From NCBI GenBank assembly GCA_014843695.1, contig CM026390.1:52108121-52172120 (forward strand): a DNA stretch of 64,000 nt. Reading direction: 5' to 3'. Made by a program: the position numbers and the translations under genes. Source of the stretch: Archivesica marissinica. Its lineage: Eukaryota; Mollusca; Bivalvia; Venerida; Vesicomyidae. The notes under the pieces were generated by a model. The model worked only from the letters and a program-made list of their open reading frames with translations. It was not told the origin of the DNA and ran no database searches. Below, piece after piece: positions 13,409-23,725 of the stretch. The stretch's first letter is position 1, and each line of letters starts with the position of its first letter.

Positions 13409-13575
13409 ATTGGGGGGGGAAGGATACAGTGTACAGGGTGCAGGAAACTGTATACAAGGGGATGGTAAATTGGGAGGTGTGAGGGAGGAGGTGGGAGAGG
13501 AGGGGTGGAAGGCGGGAGTAGAGGGGTGGGAAGTGGGAGGTAAAGGGGATGGAAATGGGAGATGGGACCCCCTTG
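13409..13575. repeat. G/A-rich low-complexity tract in intron 4
   Basis: About 165 bases that are very rich in G and A on the plus strand, with many GGG and GGGG runs (GGGGGGGGAAGG, GAGGGGTGGG). The pre-mRNA of the minus-strand gene would be C/U-rich here. The open frames on both strands reflect composition. Confidence 0.85.
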
Positions 13576-13710
13576 TCCCCCCCATTCAGAAATTCACTTT
13601 AGCTGAACAAAACCAAAAAAAGTAAACATATCATTATATAACCGATGATTTCAACGCTACTCATGAAGCTAGTGGTGTACATAGAAAAGGTATAGCAACC
13701 ACAACATGGA

Positions 13711-13990
13711 CATGCTGAAACTTAAACATGCATGCTGGGATACTACTGTGTTAATCTACAGTGAATCAGCACAATCTCACTTGTCCTTGACCTTACATCA
13801 TGACCTTGGGACTCACCTTGGTGATGATGGAGACATGCTGAAACTTAAACATGCATGCTGGGATACTACTGTGTTAATCTACAGTGAATCAGCACAATCT
13901 CACTTGTCCTTGACCTTACACCATGACCTTGAGACTCACCTTGGTGATGATGGACATGCTGGAACTTGGACATGCATGTTGGGGAGGGAG
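13711..13990. repeat. 123-bp tandem duplication overlapping the exon 4 donor
   Basis: Copies start at 13711, 13834 and (partial, diverged) 13955, with CATGCTGAAACTTAAACATG and GACTCACCTTGGTGATGATGG in each complete copy. The partial right-hand copy contains the real exon 4 end and donor; the other complement the same donor-like site inside the intron. Confidence 0.92.
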
Positions 13991-14158
13991 GAGGAGGAAA
14001 TGCCTCGTCATGACCAATACTGCTGAACGAGCAACGATTGGGCGAGAGAGACAGGTGTGAGCCATTGTACGTGAAGCTGTTACATCGTGGTGATAACCTG
14101 TCCTGGGTTAGTGGAGGCGTCGAGGAGGAGGAGCTGCTTCTGAAAGCGTTCTTTCTAC
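13940..14158 (-). CDS. Exon 4: Ser/Pro-rich linker after the SH3 domain
   Basis: 219 bases, acceptor TTTAGCAG|GT and donor CCAAG|GTGAGT. It completes Gly103 and encodes residues 104-175 plus one base. The sequence is low-complexity and polar: six Ser in a row, a TPPLTQDRLSPRCNSF stretch, an SLSPNRCSF stretch, a PPPPSP motif and a terminal HVHHHQ. Such segments in scaffolds usually offer phosphorylation and SH3/14-3-3 docking sites; that role is inferred. Phase 1 on both sides matches exons 3 and 5. The last ~50 bases and the donor belong to a 123-bp tandem duplication whose other copies lie just downstream in the intron. Reading through the donor meets a TAG at 13866. Confidence 0.85.
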
Positions 14159-14199
14159 CTGCTAAATATGTGTTACAAGAAACAAAATATAACAACAAA

Positions 14200-14465
14200 G
14201 AAACAACGTAAAACAGGATAATAAATCAAACTGACAAGAAATGAAGGAAAATTAAAATCTGACACAAACACCCAGTTTACACAACAGTTATTGACACATA
14301 ACCATTATGTAAACATGGCATAGCTGCATATGGTTCCTGTTCAAGCTGCAGTCCTTGATGTCATTGTCTTCAAGGAGTGACTTTTGTTTTTTCTGCATAA
14401 TTATAATGTGTAGTACTCTCTTGAATTTAACACCTCTATAGTGTGCTTAGATTATATTGCATATT
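14200..14465. other. Unique intron 3 sequence
   Basis: AT-rich, non-repetitive DNA just upstream of exon 4 in gene direction. No feature is seen. Confidence 0.4.
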
Positions 14466-14676
14466 TTAGTTTATACACATTTATTTTAGCTCGATTGCGA
14501 AACAAGTTCTTACAACTTATATTAATCACGTTCGAGACCTCATTCCTGATGGAATCCATCACAACGAGGGAGAGAGAAGAAGCAACATGGCATTTAAATT
14601 CCTTGCTTAAGGGCGCAATCGTAATGGCTCCAGCGGGGCTCGAACTCCGAGCCATTCGCACCTGAAGCGATCATTT
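14466..14676 (-). mobile_element. SINE family 1, 5'-truncated
   Basis: The tail and body are complete (TTAGCTCGATTGCGAAACAA; TTCCTTGCTTAAGGGCGCAA). The tRNA-like head stops after CACCTGAAGCGAT, so the A box is missing. This is the usual truncation for reverse-transcribed elements. Confidence 0.88.
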
Positions 14677-15377
14677 GTTCCAATAATTATAAGCACAGAC
14701 AATCTTAAGGCTAAGATTTTCTGAAAGGTTAAATAGCAGAACAGGAAGCATACAAAATGAGAAAAATAAATAATTACACTACTAGAACAGAGGAGAATTC
14801 CTGCTCAATTTCTCATTATTTCCAGAAAAGCTGTTATTATGTAATAGTACGTGTTACTAGTATTACGTAAAGAAATCCAAATTGTTATTGTTTTCCTTAA
14901 AAATATCTGTATTGAATAGGATATAGCGGATAGTTGTGTTCAATGGTGTAAGATAGAATTTCATTTCATTTAGTGATCACCAAAAATTGTTTTTCCACTC
15001 GGCCACTCGTGGAAATACATATTTCGGTAATCACAAAATGAAATCATAAACACAAATCTTCTTTTTCTTTTATGATTTCCAATGATTTTGGCAATATAAC
15101 ATTTGTTATCAAATTTAGTTCATTTTTATTTCCGCTATCGGGAGCGCCGTTTCACTACAATACACAACCGCTTATGTTAGTGTGCACGTCCGTAATGAGA
15201 AATAGTTACTGTATAATTTTCCAATTAGTTTCTGTTTGCTGTCAGAATTAAAAACTACATCCAACTGACTTCGGAGGAATTCGAAATTCAAGAAGTGACA
15301 ACAATGCCCAGATAGGATTTTATTTCACTCAGAAAACTCAATTATTCATTGGAATGCATAAAGGGAAAATCATATTT
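14677..15377. other. Unique intron 3 sequence with one inverted repeat
   Basis: About 700 bases of AT-rich DNA with no frame of note. The only structure is an imperfect inverted repeat at 14963-15049 with arms ATTTCATTTAGTGATCACC and GGTAATCACAAAATGAAAT; its loop carries a second small palindrome around CCACTCGGCCACTCGTGG. It may be a decayed MITE. Confidence 0.5.
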
Positions 15378-15751
15378 CATTCTACTGTATTGTGCATGGA
15401 TTACTGTTAGCACATTTTGTTAAACTTGTTGGTATGGAAATGGAGTTCTCACATTCCACTGTATTGTGCATGGATTACTGTTATCACGTTTGATTAAACT
15501 TGCTGGTATTGAAATGGAGATCTCACATTCCACTGTATTGTGCATGGATTACTGTTAGCACGTTTTATTAAACTTGCTGGTATTGAAATGGAGGTCTCAC
15601 ATTCCACTGTATTGTGCATGGAATACTGTTAGCACGTTTTATTAAACTTGCTGGTATTGAAACGGAGTTCTCACATTCCACTGTATTGTGCATGGAATAC
15701 TGTTAGCACGTTTTATTAAACTTGCTGGTATTGAAATGGAGATCTCACATT
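15378..15751. repeat. 74-bp satellite B (5 units)
   Basis: The unit contains CATTCCACTGTATTGTGCAT, GGATTACTGTTAGCACG and TTAAACTTGCTGGTATTGAA. It shares length but no sequence with the other 74-bp arrays. Confidence 0.93.
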
Positions 15752-16250
15752 ATACCTTTTTTGAACAGGAATATGACTAAGATTCACGAGACAACATAAA
15801 CAATACTGAAACTGAGCTTCTAAAACTATATGCACATTTCGACAAAGTGATATACAACATAACATGCGTGTATACTATCTACGGTATATTTTACATGCAT
15901 GGTTTCCTGGAAGTTTAGTTTGCTTAGAACTATATGAAACTACATGAAGTTGCCAAACAAGGCATATTTTGAATATCAAACATAATCATACAAGTGGACA
16001 GTCCAATAGACAACCATTTACCCCACCGCTTTAGTAAATTGGAACAAGATTACAGCCAGAGAGACAATCATCTTAATATAAAAAGGGAGATAATTCTGTA
16101 ATATTGAAATGCACAATTTTCATTATTCAATATTAAAAACTTTGTCAGCTTCTAAGCTTCATCTGAACAGATCTACACAATGCATGTTAACCATAATAGT
16201 GCTGAAACCATATAATATTATTTTTGCAAATGGGAAAAAGAGCCAACTGT
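15752..16250. other. Unique intron 3 sequence
   Basis: About 500 bases of AT-rich DNA between array B and a SINE. No exon, RNA or repeat could be supported. Confidence 0.4.
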
Positions 16251-16541
16251 GTGTGTGTTTTACGTTTATTTATCGTCGCTACCGGTTGCCCATATGAGCG
16301 ACGCCTCCTGAAGAGATTAGTCATTTTAGATTTTGGAGGATAGTGCAATGATACAGACAGAGACCCATTCCAGAGTCTCCTCTGGTTCTTTTACGTGCAC
16401 GGTGTAAAGCACCGACACGAGACCTCGGTTTAACGTCCCATCTGAAAGACTGTTAATTTTATTAGGGTCAGACGGGGGATCAAACCTGCGATCCCTGGAT
16501 TACCAGTCCAGCGTGTTACCACTGGACTACAGATCCGTCTG
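16251..16541 (-). mobile_element. SINE family 2 (tRNA-Thr-like head)
   Basis: On the minus strand it has the head GACGGATCTGTAGTCCAGTG, an anticodon-like loop CTGGTAA (GGT), then B box GGTTTGATCC. A central segment has GTTAAACCGAGGTCTCGTGT and CCGTGCACGTAAAAGAACC, and the tail has GCGACGATAAATAAACGTAA. The central segment resembles the conserved domain of a metazoan SINE superfamily known from molluscs, possibly MetaSINE; that is from memory and untested. Confidence 0.87.
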
Positions 16542-16544
16542 CTG

Positions 16545-16780
16545 GCACAGAATTAAGTTCTTATATAGTAAAGATGACCTTGACCTGGAAGTGAGATGGA
16601 TGAAACCTGCATCCTGCACCCTGTCTTGATTTTTATTTTGCCATGTCATTATAAAATCCCTGAGGTGGCTCATGAGTAATGGAGCGGAAACGAATGATAG
16701 CCATTTGAACATTTTCTGATCTTGACTTTGAACTAACATGTGGTTGACATTTGTGCAGAGTCATTCTAAAATTTAGTGTA
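16545..16780. repeat. Fragment of a GACCTTGACCT-type dispersed repeat
   Basis: It has AGATGACCTTGACCTGGAAG, TTATAAAATCCCTGAGG and GACATTTGTGCAGAGTCATT. The wording recurs at 30340-30560 (TTTGTGCAGAGTTATTTGAAAATCC), so this is a diverged dispersed repeat. The SINE at 16781-16996 interrupts it; CTAAAATT and CCCTGAGTCA reappear on the far side (17020-17065). Confidence 0.6.
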
Positions 16781-16996
16781 TACAAATTTAATGTAGCTTG
16801 ATTGCGAAACAAGTTCTTACAACTTATATTAATCACTCGAGGCCTCATTCCTGATGGAATCCATCGCCATGAGGGAGAGAGAAGAGGCATGTGGAATTTA
16901 AATGCCTTGCCTAAGGGCACAATCGTAACGGCTCCAGCGGGGCTCAAACTCGGGACCTGAAGCAAACACTCTACCACTGCGCTATCACGACTTCCA
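16781..16996 (-). mobile_element. SINE family 1, almost full length
   Basis: The tail is AATGTAGCTTGATTGCGAAA and the body has GCCTTGCCTAAGGGCACAAT. The head carries the complement of GGAAGTCGTGATAGCGCAGT. It is nested in the dispersed repeat above. Confidence 0.88.
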
Positions 16997-17220
16997 CAAC
17001 ACCTTGACATAGCAGTGAAATTCTAAAATTCCTCTGCCAGTTCAAGAGTTATGAAATCCCTGAGTCATTCATTCTAATCATGTTCCTGTAAATTGATATG
17101 TATTCTAAGCCCTATCCAATTTGTATAATAATCAGAAAATATGTTTAAAGTAAAAGTTATGAAGTGGATATAACCACAGGTTAAATGTGTGACCTTGACC
17201 TTAAAGCCTGACGTAATCAT

Positions 17221-17985
17221 GTCTGCATCCCCTGCATTCCACATCCCCTGCATTCCACATCCCCTGCATTCCACATCCCCTGTATTCTACATCCCCTGCA
17301 TTCTGCATCCCCTGCATTCTGCATCCCCTGCATTCTACATCCCCTGCATTCTACATCCCCTGCATTCTACATCCCCTGCATTTCTGCATCCCCTGCATTC
17401 TACATCCCCTGCATTCTACATCCCTGCATTCTGCATCCCGCATTCTGCATCCCCTGCATTCTACATCCCCTGCATTCTACATCCCTGCATTCTACATCCC
17501 CTGCATTCTGCATCCCCTGCATTCTACCCGCATTCTACATCCCCGCATTCTACATCCCCTGCATTCTACATCCCCTGCATTCTACATCCCCTGCATTCTA
17601 CATCCCCTGCATTCTACATCCCCTGCATTCTACATCCCCTAATTCTACATCCCATCCCCTGCATTCTACATCCCCTGCATTCTACATCCCCTGCATTCTA
17701 CATCCCCTGCATTCTACATCCCCTGCATTCTACATCTCCTGCATTCTACATCCCCTGCATTCTACATCCCCTGCATTCTACATCCCCTGCATTCTACATC
17801 TCCTGCATTCTACATCCCCTGCATTCTACATCCCCTGCATTCTACATCTCCTGCATTCTACATCCCCTGCATTCTGCATCCCCTGCATTCTACATCCCCT
17901 GCATTCTACATCCCCTGCATTCTACATCTCCTGCATTCTACATCTCCTGCATTCTACATCCCCTGCATTCTACATCTCCTCCCCT
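17221..17985. repeat. 17-bp minisatellite (about 45 units)
   Basis: The unit is CTGCATTCTACATCCCC, with TTCTGC, CTCC and short-unit variants. Since 17 is not a multiple of three and the unit has no plus-strand stop in any frame, a 294-codon reading frame results. It is not a gene. Confidence 0.96.
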
Positions 17986-18085
17986 ACGTGTCAGAGGTTA
18001 CATATTGTGCTACTTTATAATTATGTGCCACATAACACACAACACCAACCTGATACTTTTCAATACAAAATAACTGGTTCCTTAC

Positions 18086-18197
18086 CAGTGCTATCTATGA
18101 GCACCACATGGTCAGCTGGAAACCAGCCTGGTTTGGCCATACACCCTTCTTTCATCAGGGAACCCTTCCACATACCATCCTGGCGCTGTTCAATAAT
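18086..18197 (-). CDS. Exon 3: second half of the SH3 domain
   Basis: 112 bases, acceptor TGTTTTCAG|ATT and donor CTG|GTAAGG, encoding residues 66-102 plus one base of codon 103. It reads IIEQRQDGMWKG, then after a loop GWFPADHVVLI, which is the distal half of an SH3 fold (DGxWKG strand and GxFPxxxV strand). The position normally held by the ligand-binding Trp is Met74, and the usual Tyr after FPxN is His95, while Pro92 is kept. The loop between the strands carries about eight extra residues, as in Caskin-type SH3 domains. The acceptor region is duplicated 50 bases upstream. An overlapping plus-strand frame is a shadow. Confidence 0.9.
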
Positions 18198-18296
18198 CTG
18201 AAAACAGACAATGTAATTCAATTATTAATAATATAATTATCAACTATCTGAAAACAGAAAATGTAATTAAATTATTATTAATATAATTGTCCATTT
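18198..18296. repeat. 50-bp direct duplication at the exon 3 acceptor
   Basis: CTGAAAACAGACAATGTAAT at 18198 recurs as CTGAAAACAGAAAATGTAAT at 18248, followed by the same AT-rich stretch. Each copy, read on the minus strand, ends in TCTGTTTTCAG. The copy at 18198 is the acceptor that keeps the SH3 frame. Confidence 0.9.
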
Positions 18297-19327
18297 GTCC
18301 ATAGTGTGTTCGCTTTTGGCTTTAAACTTGCACAAGCAGATATGGTCATATACATACTTTACAGCATTTCAGCTCCACTGTATTCACAGGCATGCATCAG
18401 GGTAGAGCTAACGACCTCTTCAAGCAAGACCCCAGTAACTCAAACCCACAGTTGCATGAGGTCGTTATATGGAAGTACAGGAAGGCCCAGCTGCACAACG
18501 TCAGGGACATATTAAATAGTACACAGCAGGGTTTTTGTCATTAATCCCCAGTCCACAAAGCATTTGAAATTGGAGCTTGAAGTCTTTTAATGCAAGTGTA
18601 GAGTCTCCTGGAATATTCTCTATGCACATAAATACCTCCAGAATATCAACTGCATCTTTCTAGTCTCTGTATTACAACATAAACAGCACAATAATAAACA
18701 AGAGCTCCAATATGGCTCTAATATAATTTACCAAGCAGTTTCACAGAATGATGTAATTTGAAGAATTAAAAAAAAAAATGATGGTGATTAATTGATGATA
18801 AAAATGAAGATCAAAATTGAGAATGAGGTTTCAAACTATGCACTGGTTTGCCTGTGTATATTTAGATAGTTTGGCCAGGGTAGGCTATGAAACCAAAGTA
18901 CTACGTTACATAGATAAACCCCATCAGTTGCAGTGCTTTGATTACAATGCATTCATGTACAGTTTGATCCCTCACACTTGCACTTGTGGGTAGAATATAA
19001 CATTAACCTTTATCACGCTCTAGACGAAATGAGCAGATAATAAATGTGTAATATTTTTCTTATTTTTCCTAGATAGTAGGACTTCACATTTCATTCAAAT
19101 CATTCCCCCGTTGAGACAGACGGAACTGTCAAGCCCTACTTACGCGACACCTACATCATACTAGGAAGCTGAAACACGATACATTGACCGGCCATTGATC
19201 CACTCTGAATGACCAACTTCCCCCAACATTCAGCTTGAAACAACACACTCTAAAGTGGGGTTTATTACCCCACTCCCTGTATAAATAAATATACAGTCAA
19301 ACCTGTGTCAGTGGTCACCTCTTCCTG
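18297..19327. other. Unique intron 2 sequence
   Basis: About 1 kb without tandem repeats. Short frames on the plus strand have no recognisable domain. A short inverted match (CTAACGACCTC at 18409 and GAGGTCGTTAT at 18459) is present. Confidence 0.4.
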
Positions 19328-19577
19328 TGATTCAGGGATCGCTGGTTCGATCCCCGTCTGACCCTAATAAAATTAACAGTCTTTCAGGTGGGACGTTAAA
19401 CCGAGGTCTCGTATTGGTGCTTTACACCGTGCATGTAAAAGAACCAGAGGAGACTCTGGAATGGGTCTCTCTCTGTATCATTGCACTATCCTCCAAAAAT
19501 CTAAAATGACTAATCTCTTCAGGAGGCGTCGCTCATATGGGCAACCGGTAGCGACGATAAATAAACGTAAAACACAC
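19328..19577 (+). mobile_element. SINE family 2, 5'-truncated
   Basis: It starts inside the tRNA-like head just before the B box (CTGGTTCGATCCCCGTCTG) and then follows family 2 to the ACGATAAATAAACGTAAAAC tail. Confidence 0.88.
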
Positions 19578-19807
19578 ACGAAACTAAACAGAAACTTTGT
19601 ATTCCAAGATTCCAGAACCAGTTAGCGTCTGGCATTTGGAATACTATGAATATTCCACTTCATTCCTTAGACAAAGCTTTTTGTAACCATCTCTTTACCT
19701 TGTTATTCATCTGTCTCTATTTAGTAACCACTATTATGTTACCTAAATTCTGATCTAAAATAGTGTCTGCTTCATAATGACTGTCATTATAGATGAAGAA
19801 TGAGATA

Positions 19808-20049
19808 TTAACACATTCAACACCAAGTAACTGACATGGACTGGTCCATGATATTTTTAGACCAATAACGTAATAAGAAAATTACATTTGGACCAGTTCA
19901 TTTATCAAAATGGGTCATTTTGCCTAAAAATAGTAATATTACTGGCAAAAAGTGCAGATCCTGATGATACGGCTCGTCACGAGCCGGCTCATCTGGATCT
20001 ACACTTTTTTGTAAGCCTATTTAGAGGACTGTGGTGTTGAAAGTGTTAA
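19808..20049. mobile_element. TTAA MITE family 1 (piggyBac-like)
   Basis: The ends are TTAACACATTCAACACCA and TGGTGTTGAAAGTGTTAA, so TTAA lies at both borders with about 14-bp inverted termini. It has no coding capacity. The interior has a hairpin, AGTGCAGATCCTGATGA to CATCTGGATCTACACT. TTAA targets and termini beginning CCC are typical of the piggyBac superfamily (established); the assignment is by those marks only. Confidence 0.85.
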
Positions 20050-21572
20050 CCTGTATAATTTCCAACATGAACAGCAAGTTTGTAGATGTTTATATATTTG
20101 TGGTACATTTAGATCTTTTATCAATAAATCAAGCTTGATTAGATGAGCATTTTGTCTATGCTGCAACAGGTGTTCTCTGATGCTCCACCTATATCCTCAA
20201 TGTGTGTGAGACAGCTGTGTAAACATGGAGTTCCAACAGGTAGTCAGTCCTCTCTCTGTCTATCATACATTGTTGGTATTTTAAATAATAAGAAGGTTAG
20301 GCAGTGGCAGGTACATTATGTCTACTGCTACTGGGGTTGAGACAATTCTACATGTCTTTTCGGTTCTTGCCTTTTACTACTAAGGTTGGACACAGGTGCC
20401 ATCTTAAACTATACATTGTACATATAGAAACATCAAAAGGCCCGAGACGCCATATCGTTTCCTCAACGTCTGCAACATTCGAAGAAAAAAGTACTAGTCT
20501 TACTTTTTTCAAAACAAAATTTTCTACAATTGTTGAACTTCCAGTAAACAGCCACAGTAAATATACTGTTTCTGTCAACTTTGCTAAAATCCAAATCTTA
20601 TATTTTGATGTTTTGGAAAGCCTGAATAATAGACAAAGTATCTGATCTGATTTTGTACTAAAACAATATTCACTAAATGCCCTAAACAATCATATTCTAA
20701 AATTGGCCTTAACATTTAAAATTGCTGAAGTTTAACCTCCATGCTGTATGTAGAAGATACAGGTCTTTTTCATCCAAAAATCATGTCCACAAATCTGCTA
20801 GATTTCAGAATCTCAGATTAAAACTCTATCACATTTTATTCCATGACTCAAAAGGGACAAATGGCGTATTACAACAAAGGGAAATAAATCTTTCATATTG
20901 TTTCTCTAATTCTAATATGCTTCTATACTTTTTCCAGATTTTGTTGCACGAGTATCGACACGCATGTAAGATTCCTTTTTGTTCATTTTCTTTGCTCAAA
21001 TCAGGTGCGTTTTATACATGAAAATAAAGTTTTCCCCTGGAATTTCTCTACTTTTAAACTGCTTATACTTATACTCATTATAGCGTTCTACGTACAAAAG
21101 AGTATGGTACTTTTTGCAGGTCAAAGATATCATGAATATGTACCACTTATGCTAGAGACATACAGGTGATAAGTCGATCTAAGTCAAAGGTCATTTTGGC
21201 TTGAAAATGCTGGTTTTAAGCTGGATCCTTCTACAAGTCGAGGGTAGGCCTACTTTGTGGACTTATAACATTTGTTACCACAATGGTATTGTTCTCATTG
21301 ACAAGGATTTTTTCTTTAATTTTTTAATTAAACTGAGCTAAATTTGAGATATCTGGCTGGCTTAATTCTTTTACAAATCATAAAATAACAATACACTGAT
21401 GTACAACAATAATTTATGAAGTTTGTTCATCAGCTTTTCTATGGTATGCAAAGTAAATATAATTGTCTAAGCAAATGGTTATATTAAATCAAAATAAAAC
21501 AAACAAAGAACCAGACATAAATAAAGTTCCAAACAACAAATAAAAATAAATATTTTGTTTGGCTTGTTAGCT
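20050..21572. other. Unique intron 2 sequence, long open frames on both strands but no recognised gene
   Basis: About 1.5 kb with no tandem repeat. A 113-codon frame exists on each strand around 20304-20689 and a 99-codon plus frame at 20722-21021. Their composition is AT-driven and I recognise no motif, so no gene is called. It could contain an old, decayed transposon. Confidence 0.35.
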
Positions 21573-21794
21573 TATACAAATTTAGTTTAGATCGATTGCG
21601 AAACAAGTTCCTACAACTTATATTAATCACTCTCGAGACCTCATTCCTGATGGAATCCTTCGCCACGAGGGATAAAGAAGAGACAATGTGGAATTTAAAT
21701 ACCTAACTTACAATCGTAACGGCTACAGATGGGCGCAAACTCCTGGCCTTTCGCGTCTTAAACAAATGCGCTACCACTGCGCTATCACGACTTG
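21573..21794 (-). mobile_element. SINE family 1, diverged
   Basis: The tail is TAGATCGATTGCGAAACAAG, the body has ACCTCATTCCTGATGGAATC, and the head ends with the complement of AAGTCGTGATAGCGCAGTGG. The CCTTAGGCAAGG segment has a deletion. Confidence 0.85.
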
Positions 21795-21805
21795 GCTTGT
21801 TTGTT

Positions 21806-21868
21806 GGCCATAAGTCGACCTAGTACTTTCATCACATTTCTTGATGAGAAAAGGGTCGACTTATGGCC
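21806..21868. repeat. Perfect 16-bp inverted repeat
   Basis: GGCCATAAGTCGACCT at 21806 and AGGGTCGACTTATGGCC at 21852 form a hairpin with a ~30-base loop. It lies directly beside a SINE head and may be a terminal fragment of a DNA transposon. Confidence 0.65.
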
Positions 21869-21944
21869 AGGAATATACGGTATACATACCCTTACACCAG
21901 AGGAAACCTACTGAACTTTTACAAGCTCACATACAAATTTCTTG

Positions 21945-22234
21945 TGTGTTTTACGTTTATTTATCGTCGTTACCGGTTGCCCATATGAGCGACGCCTCTT
22001 GAAGAGATTAGTCATTTTAGAATTTTGGAGGATAGCATGATACACACAGAGACCCATTCCAGAGTCTCCTCTGGTTCTTTTACGTGCACGGTGTACAGCA
22101 CTGGCACAAGACCTTGGTTTAAAGTCCCATCTGAAAGACTGTTAATTTTATTAGGATCAGACGGGTGGGATCGAACCAGCGATCCATGGATTACCAGTTC
22201 AGTGTGTTACCACTGGACTACAGATCCGTCTGTA
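21945..22234 (-). mobile_element. SINE family 2, full length
   Basis: It runs from the tail TTTTACGTTTATTTATCGTC to the head complement ACTGGACTACAGATCCGTCT, with all internal landmarks of family 2. Confidence 0.88.
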
Positions 22235-22592
22235 CCAGAGATGAGAAAACCTAACTTTTAAGGGCTCTAATTATCTGTGTGATATATATATATGCTCATG
22301 TGGGCATCTGCTCACAGGAAACATGAGGACATATAGTCCAGCCTTGGCATAATCCAGCAATAACTGAATGAGCAAAAACAATGTATATGTCAATGTAACT
22401 TGATAACAATTAAAACTGTATGGATTACTATGTTCTGCTAATGGGATGACCGGTAGGGAAGACTGTTTTCGGTTTAAATGGATCTGATGCATTTGAGTTC
22501 TTGTAAATGACGGACTCATTTCTAATTGCTTCCAGCCTGCGTATAATAACTAAAACTATAGCGTACAGTATATATGGCCAGTATCAGTTCAG
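22235..22592. other. Unique intron 2 sequence
   Basis: About 360 bases between two SINEs. No feature is seen. Confidence 0.4.
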
Positions 22593-22822
22593 TTATGGAA
22601 GTCGTGATAGCTCAGTGGTAGCGTATTCGCTTCATGTGCGAAAGGCTCGGAGTTCGAGCCCCGCTGGAGCATTTACGAATGAGCCCTTAGGCAAGGCATT
22701 TAAATTCCACATGCCTCTTCTCTCTCCTTCGTGGCGATGGATTCCTTCAGGAATGAGAGTGATTAAATATAAGTTATAAGAACTTGTTTCACAATTGAGC
22801 TAAAATAAATTTGTATAAACTA
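22593..22822 (+). mobile_element. SINE family 1, full length
   Basis: It has an intact tRNA-like head (GATAGCTCAGTGGTAGCG A box; GGAGTTCGAGCCCCGC B box), a loop TTCATGT between pairing arms TTCGC and GCGAA, the body, and a tail ending AAATAAATTTGTATAAACTA. A small deletion precedes the tail. Confidence 0.9.
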
Positions 22823-22895
22823 GTATCCGTTCATATAGCACTGAAACTGAGTACAATCAAACAACAACCACATTAATAATTCTGATGGATTCTTT

Positions 22896-23072
22896 TTTTT
22901 TACACAAATTTATTTTAGCTCGATTTCGAAACAAGTTCTTACAACTTATATTGACCACTCTCGAGACCTCATTCCTCGCCATGAATCAATCGCAACGAGG
23001 GAGAGAGAAGAGGCAATGTGGAATTTAAATGCCTTGCCTAAGGGCACAATCGTAATGGCTCCAGCGAGGCAA
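22896..23072 (-). mobile_element. SINE family 1, head lost
   Basis: The tail and body are present. It ends at GTAATGGCTCCAGCGAGGC, before the tRNA-like promoter boxes are complete, with an internal rearrangement around CCTCGCCATGAATC. Confidence 0.82.
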
Positions 23073-23169
23073 GATGGATTCTTGACAATGTAACATATGT
23101 TTATTTGCCAGGGACAGGCTACTGTCATCGCAGCAGTAACCCATTGGTTAGTAGGATCGTCATCATGTA

Positions 23170-23725
23170 ATATCTCCCTTCATACAAGCCAGATGGAATA
23201 TCTCCCTTCATACAAGCCAGATGGGATATCTCCCTTCATACAAGCCAGATGGGATATCTCCCTTCATACAAGCCAGATGGGATATCTCCCTTCATACAAG
23301 CCAGATGGAATATCTCCCTTCATACAAGCCAGATGGAATATCACCCTCCATACAAGCCAGATGGGATATCTCCCTCCATACAAGCCAGATGGGATATCTC
23401 CCTCCATACAAGCCAGATGGGATATCTCCCTTCATACAAGCCAGATGGGATATCTCCCTTCATACAAGCCAGATGGGATATCTCCCTTCATACAAGCCAG
23501 ATGGGATATCTCCCTTCATACACGCCAGATGGGATATCTCCCTTCATACAAGCCAGATGGAATATCTCCCTTCCTACAAGCCAGATGGAATATCTCCCTT
23601 CATACAAGCCAGATGGAATATCTCCCTTCATATAAGCCAGATGGGATATCTCCATTCATACAAGCCAGATGGAATATCTCCCTTCATACAAGCCAGATGG
23701 AATATCTCCCTTCATACAAGCCAGG
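23170..23725. repeat. 28-bp minisatellite (about 20 units)
   Basis: The unit is TATCTCCCTTCATACAAGCC plus AGATGGGA, with GGAA or GGGA and CTTC or CTCC variants. Three overlapping stop-free frames follow from a unit that is not a multiple of three. Confidence 0.96.

Noticed and set aside
13866..14198. A 110-codon single-exon minus-strand gene
   Set aside because: The middle is real coding sequence, but acceptor and donor sites at 14158 and 13940 and the phase match show it is exon 4 of the split gene; the start and end of the longer frame are intron.
17189..18073. Plus-strand frame of 294 codons, SPAFYIPCILHPL repeat
   Set aside because: It comes from the 17-bp array. Its right end runs antisense towards exon 3, which has better coding support.
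20304..20689. Overlapping 113-codon frames on both strands
   Set aside because: Composition looks AT-driven, no domain or splice context is visible, and the two frames exclude each other.
22593..22670. Functional tRNA gene
   Set aside because: The head is followed directly by a SINE body, the same arrangement recurs at several loci, and the acceptor stem does not close properly.
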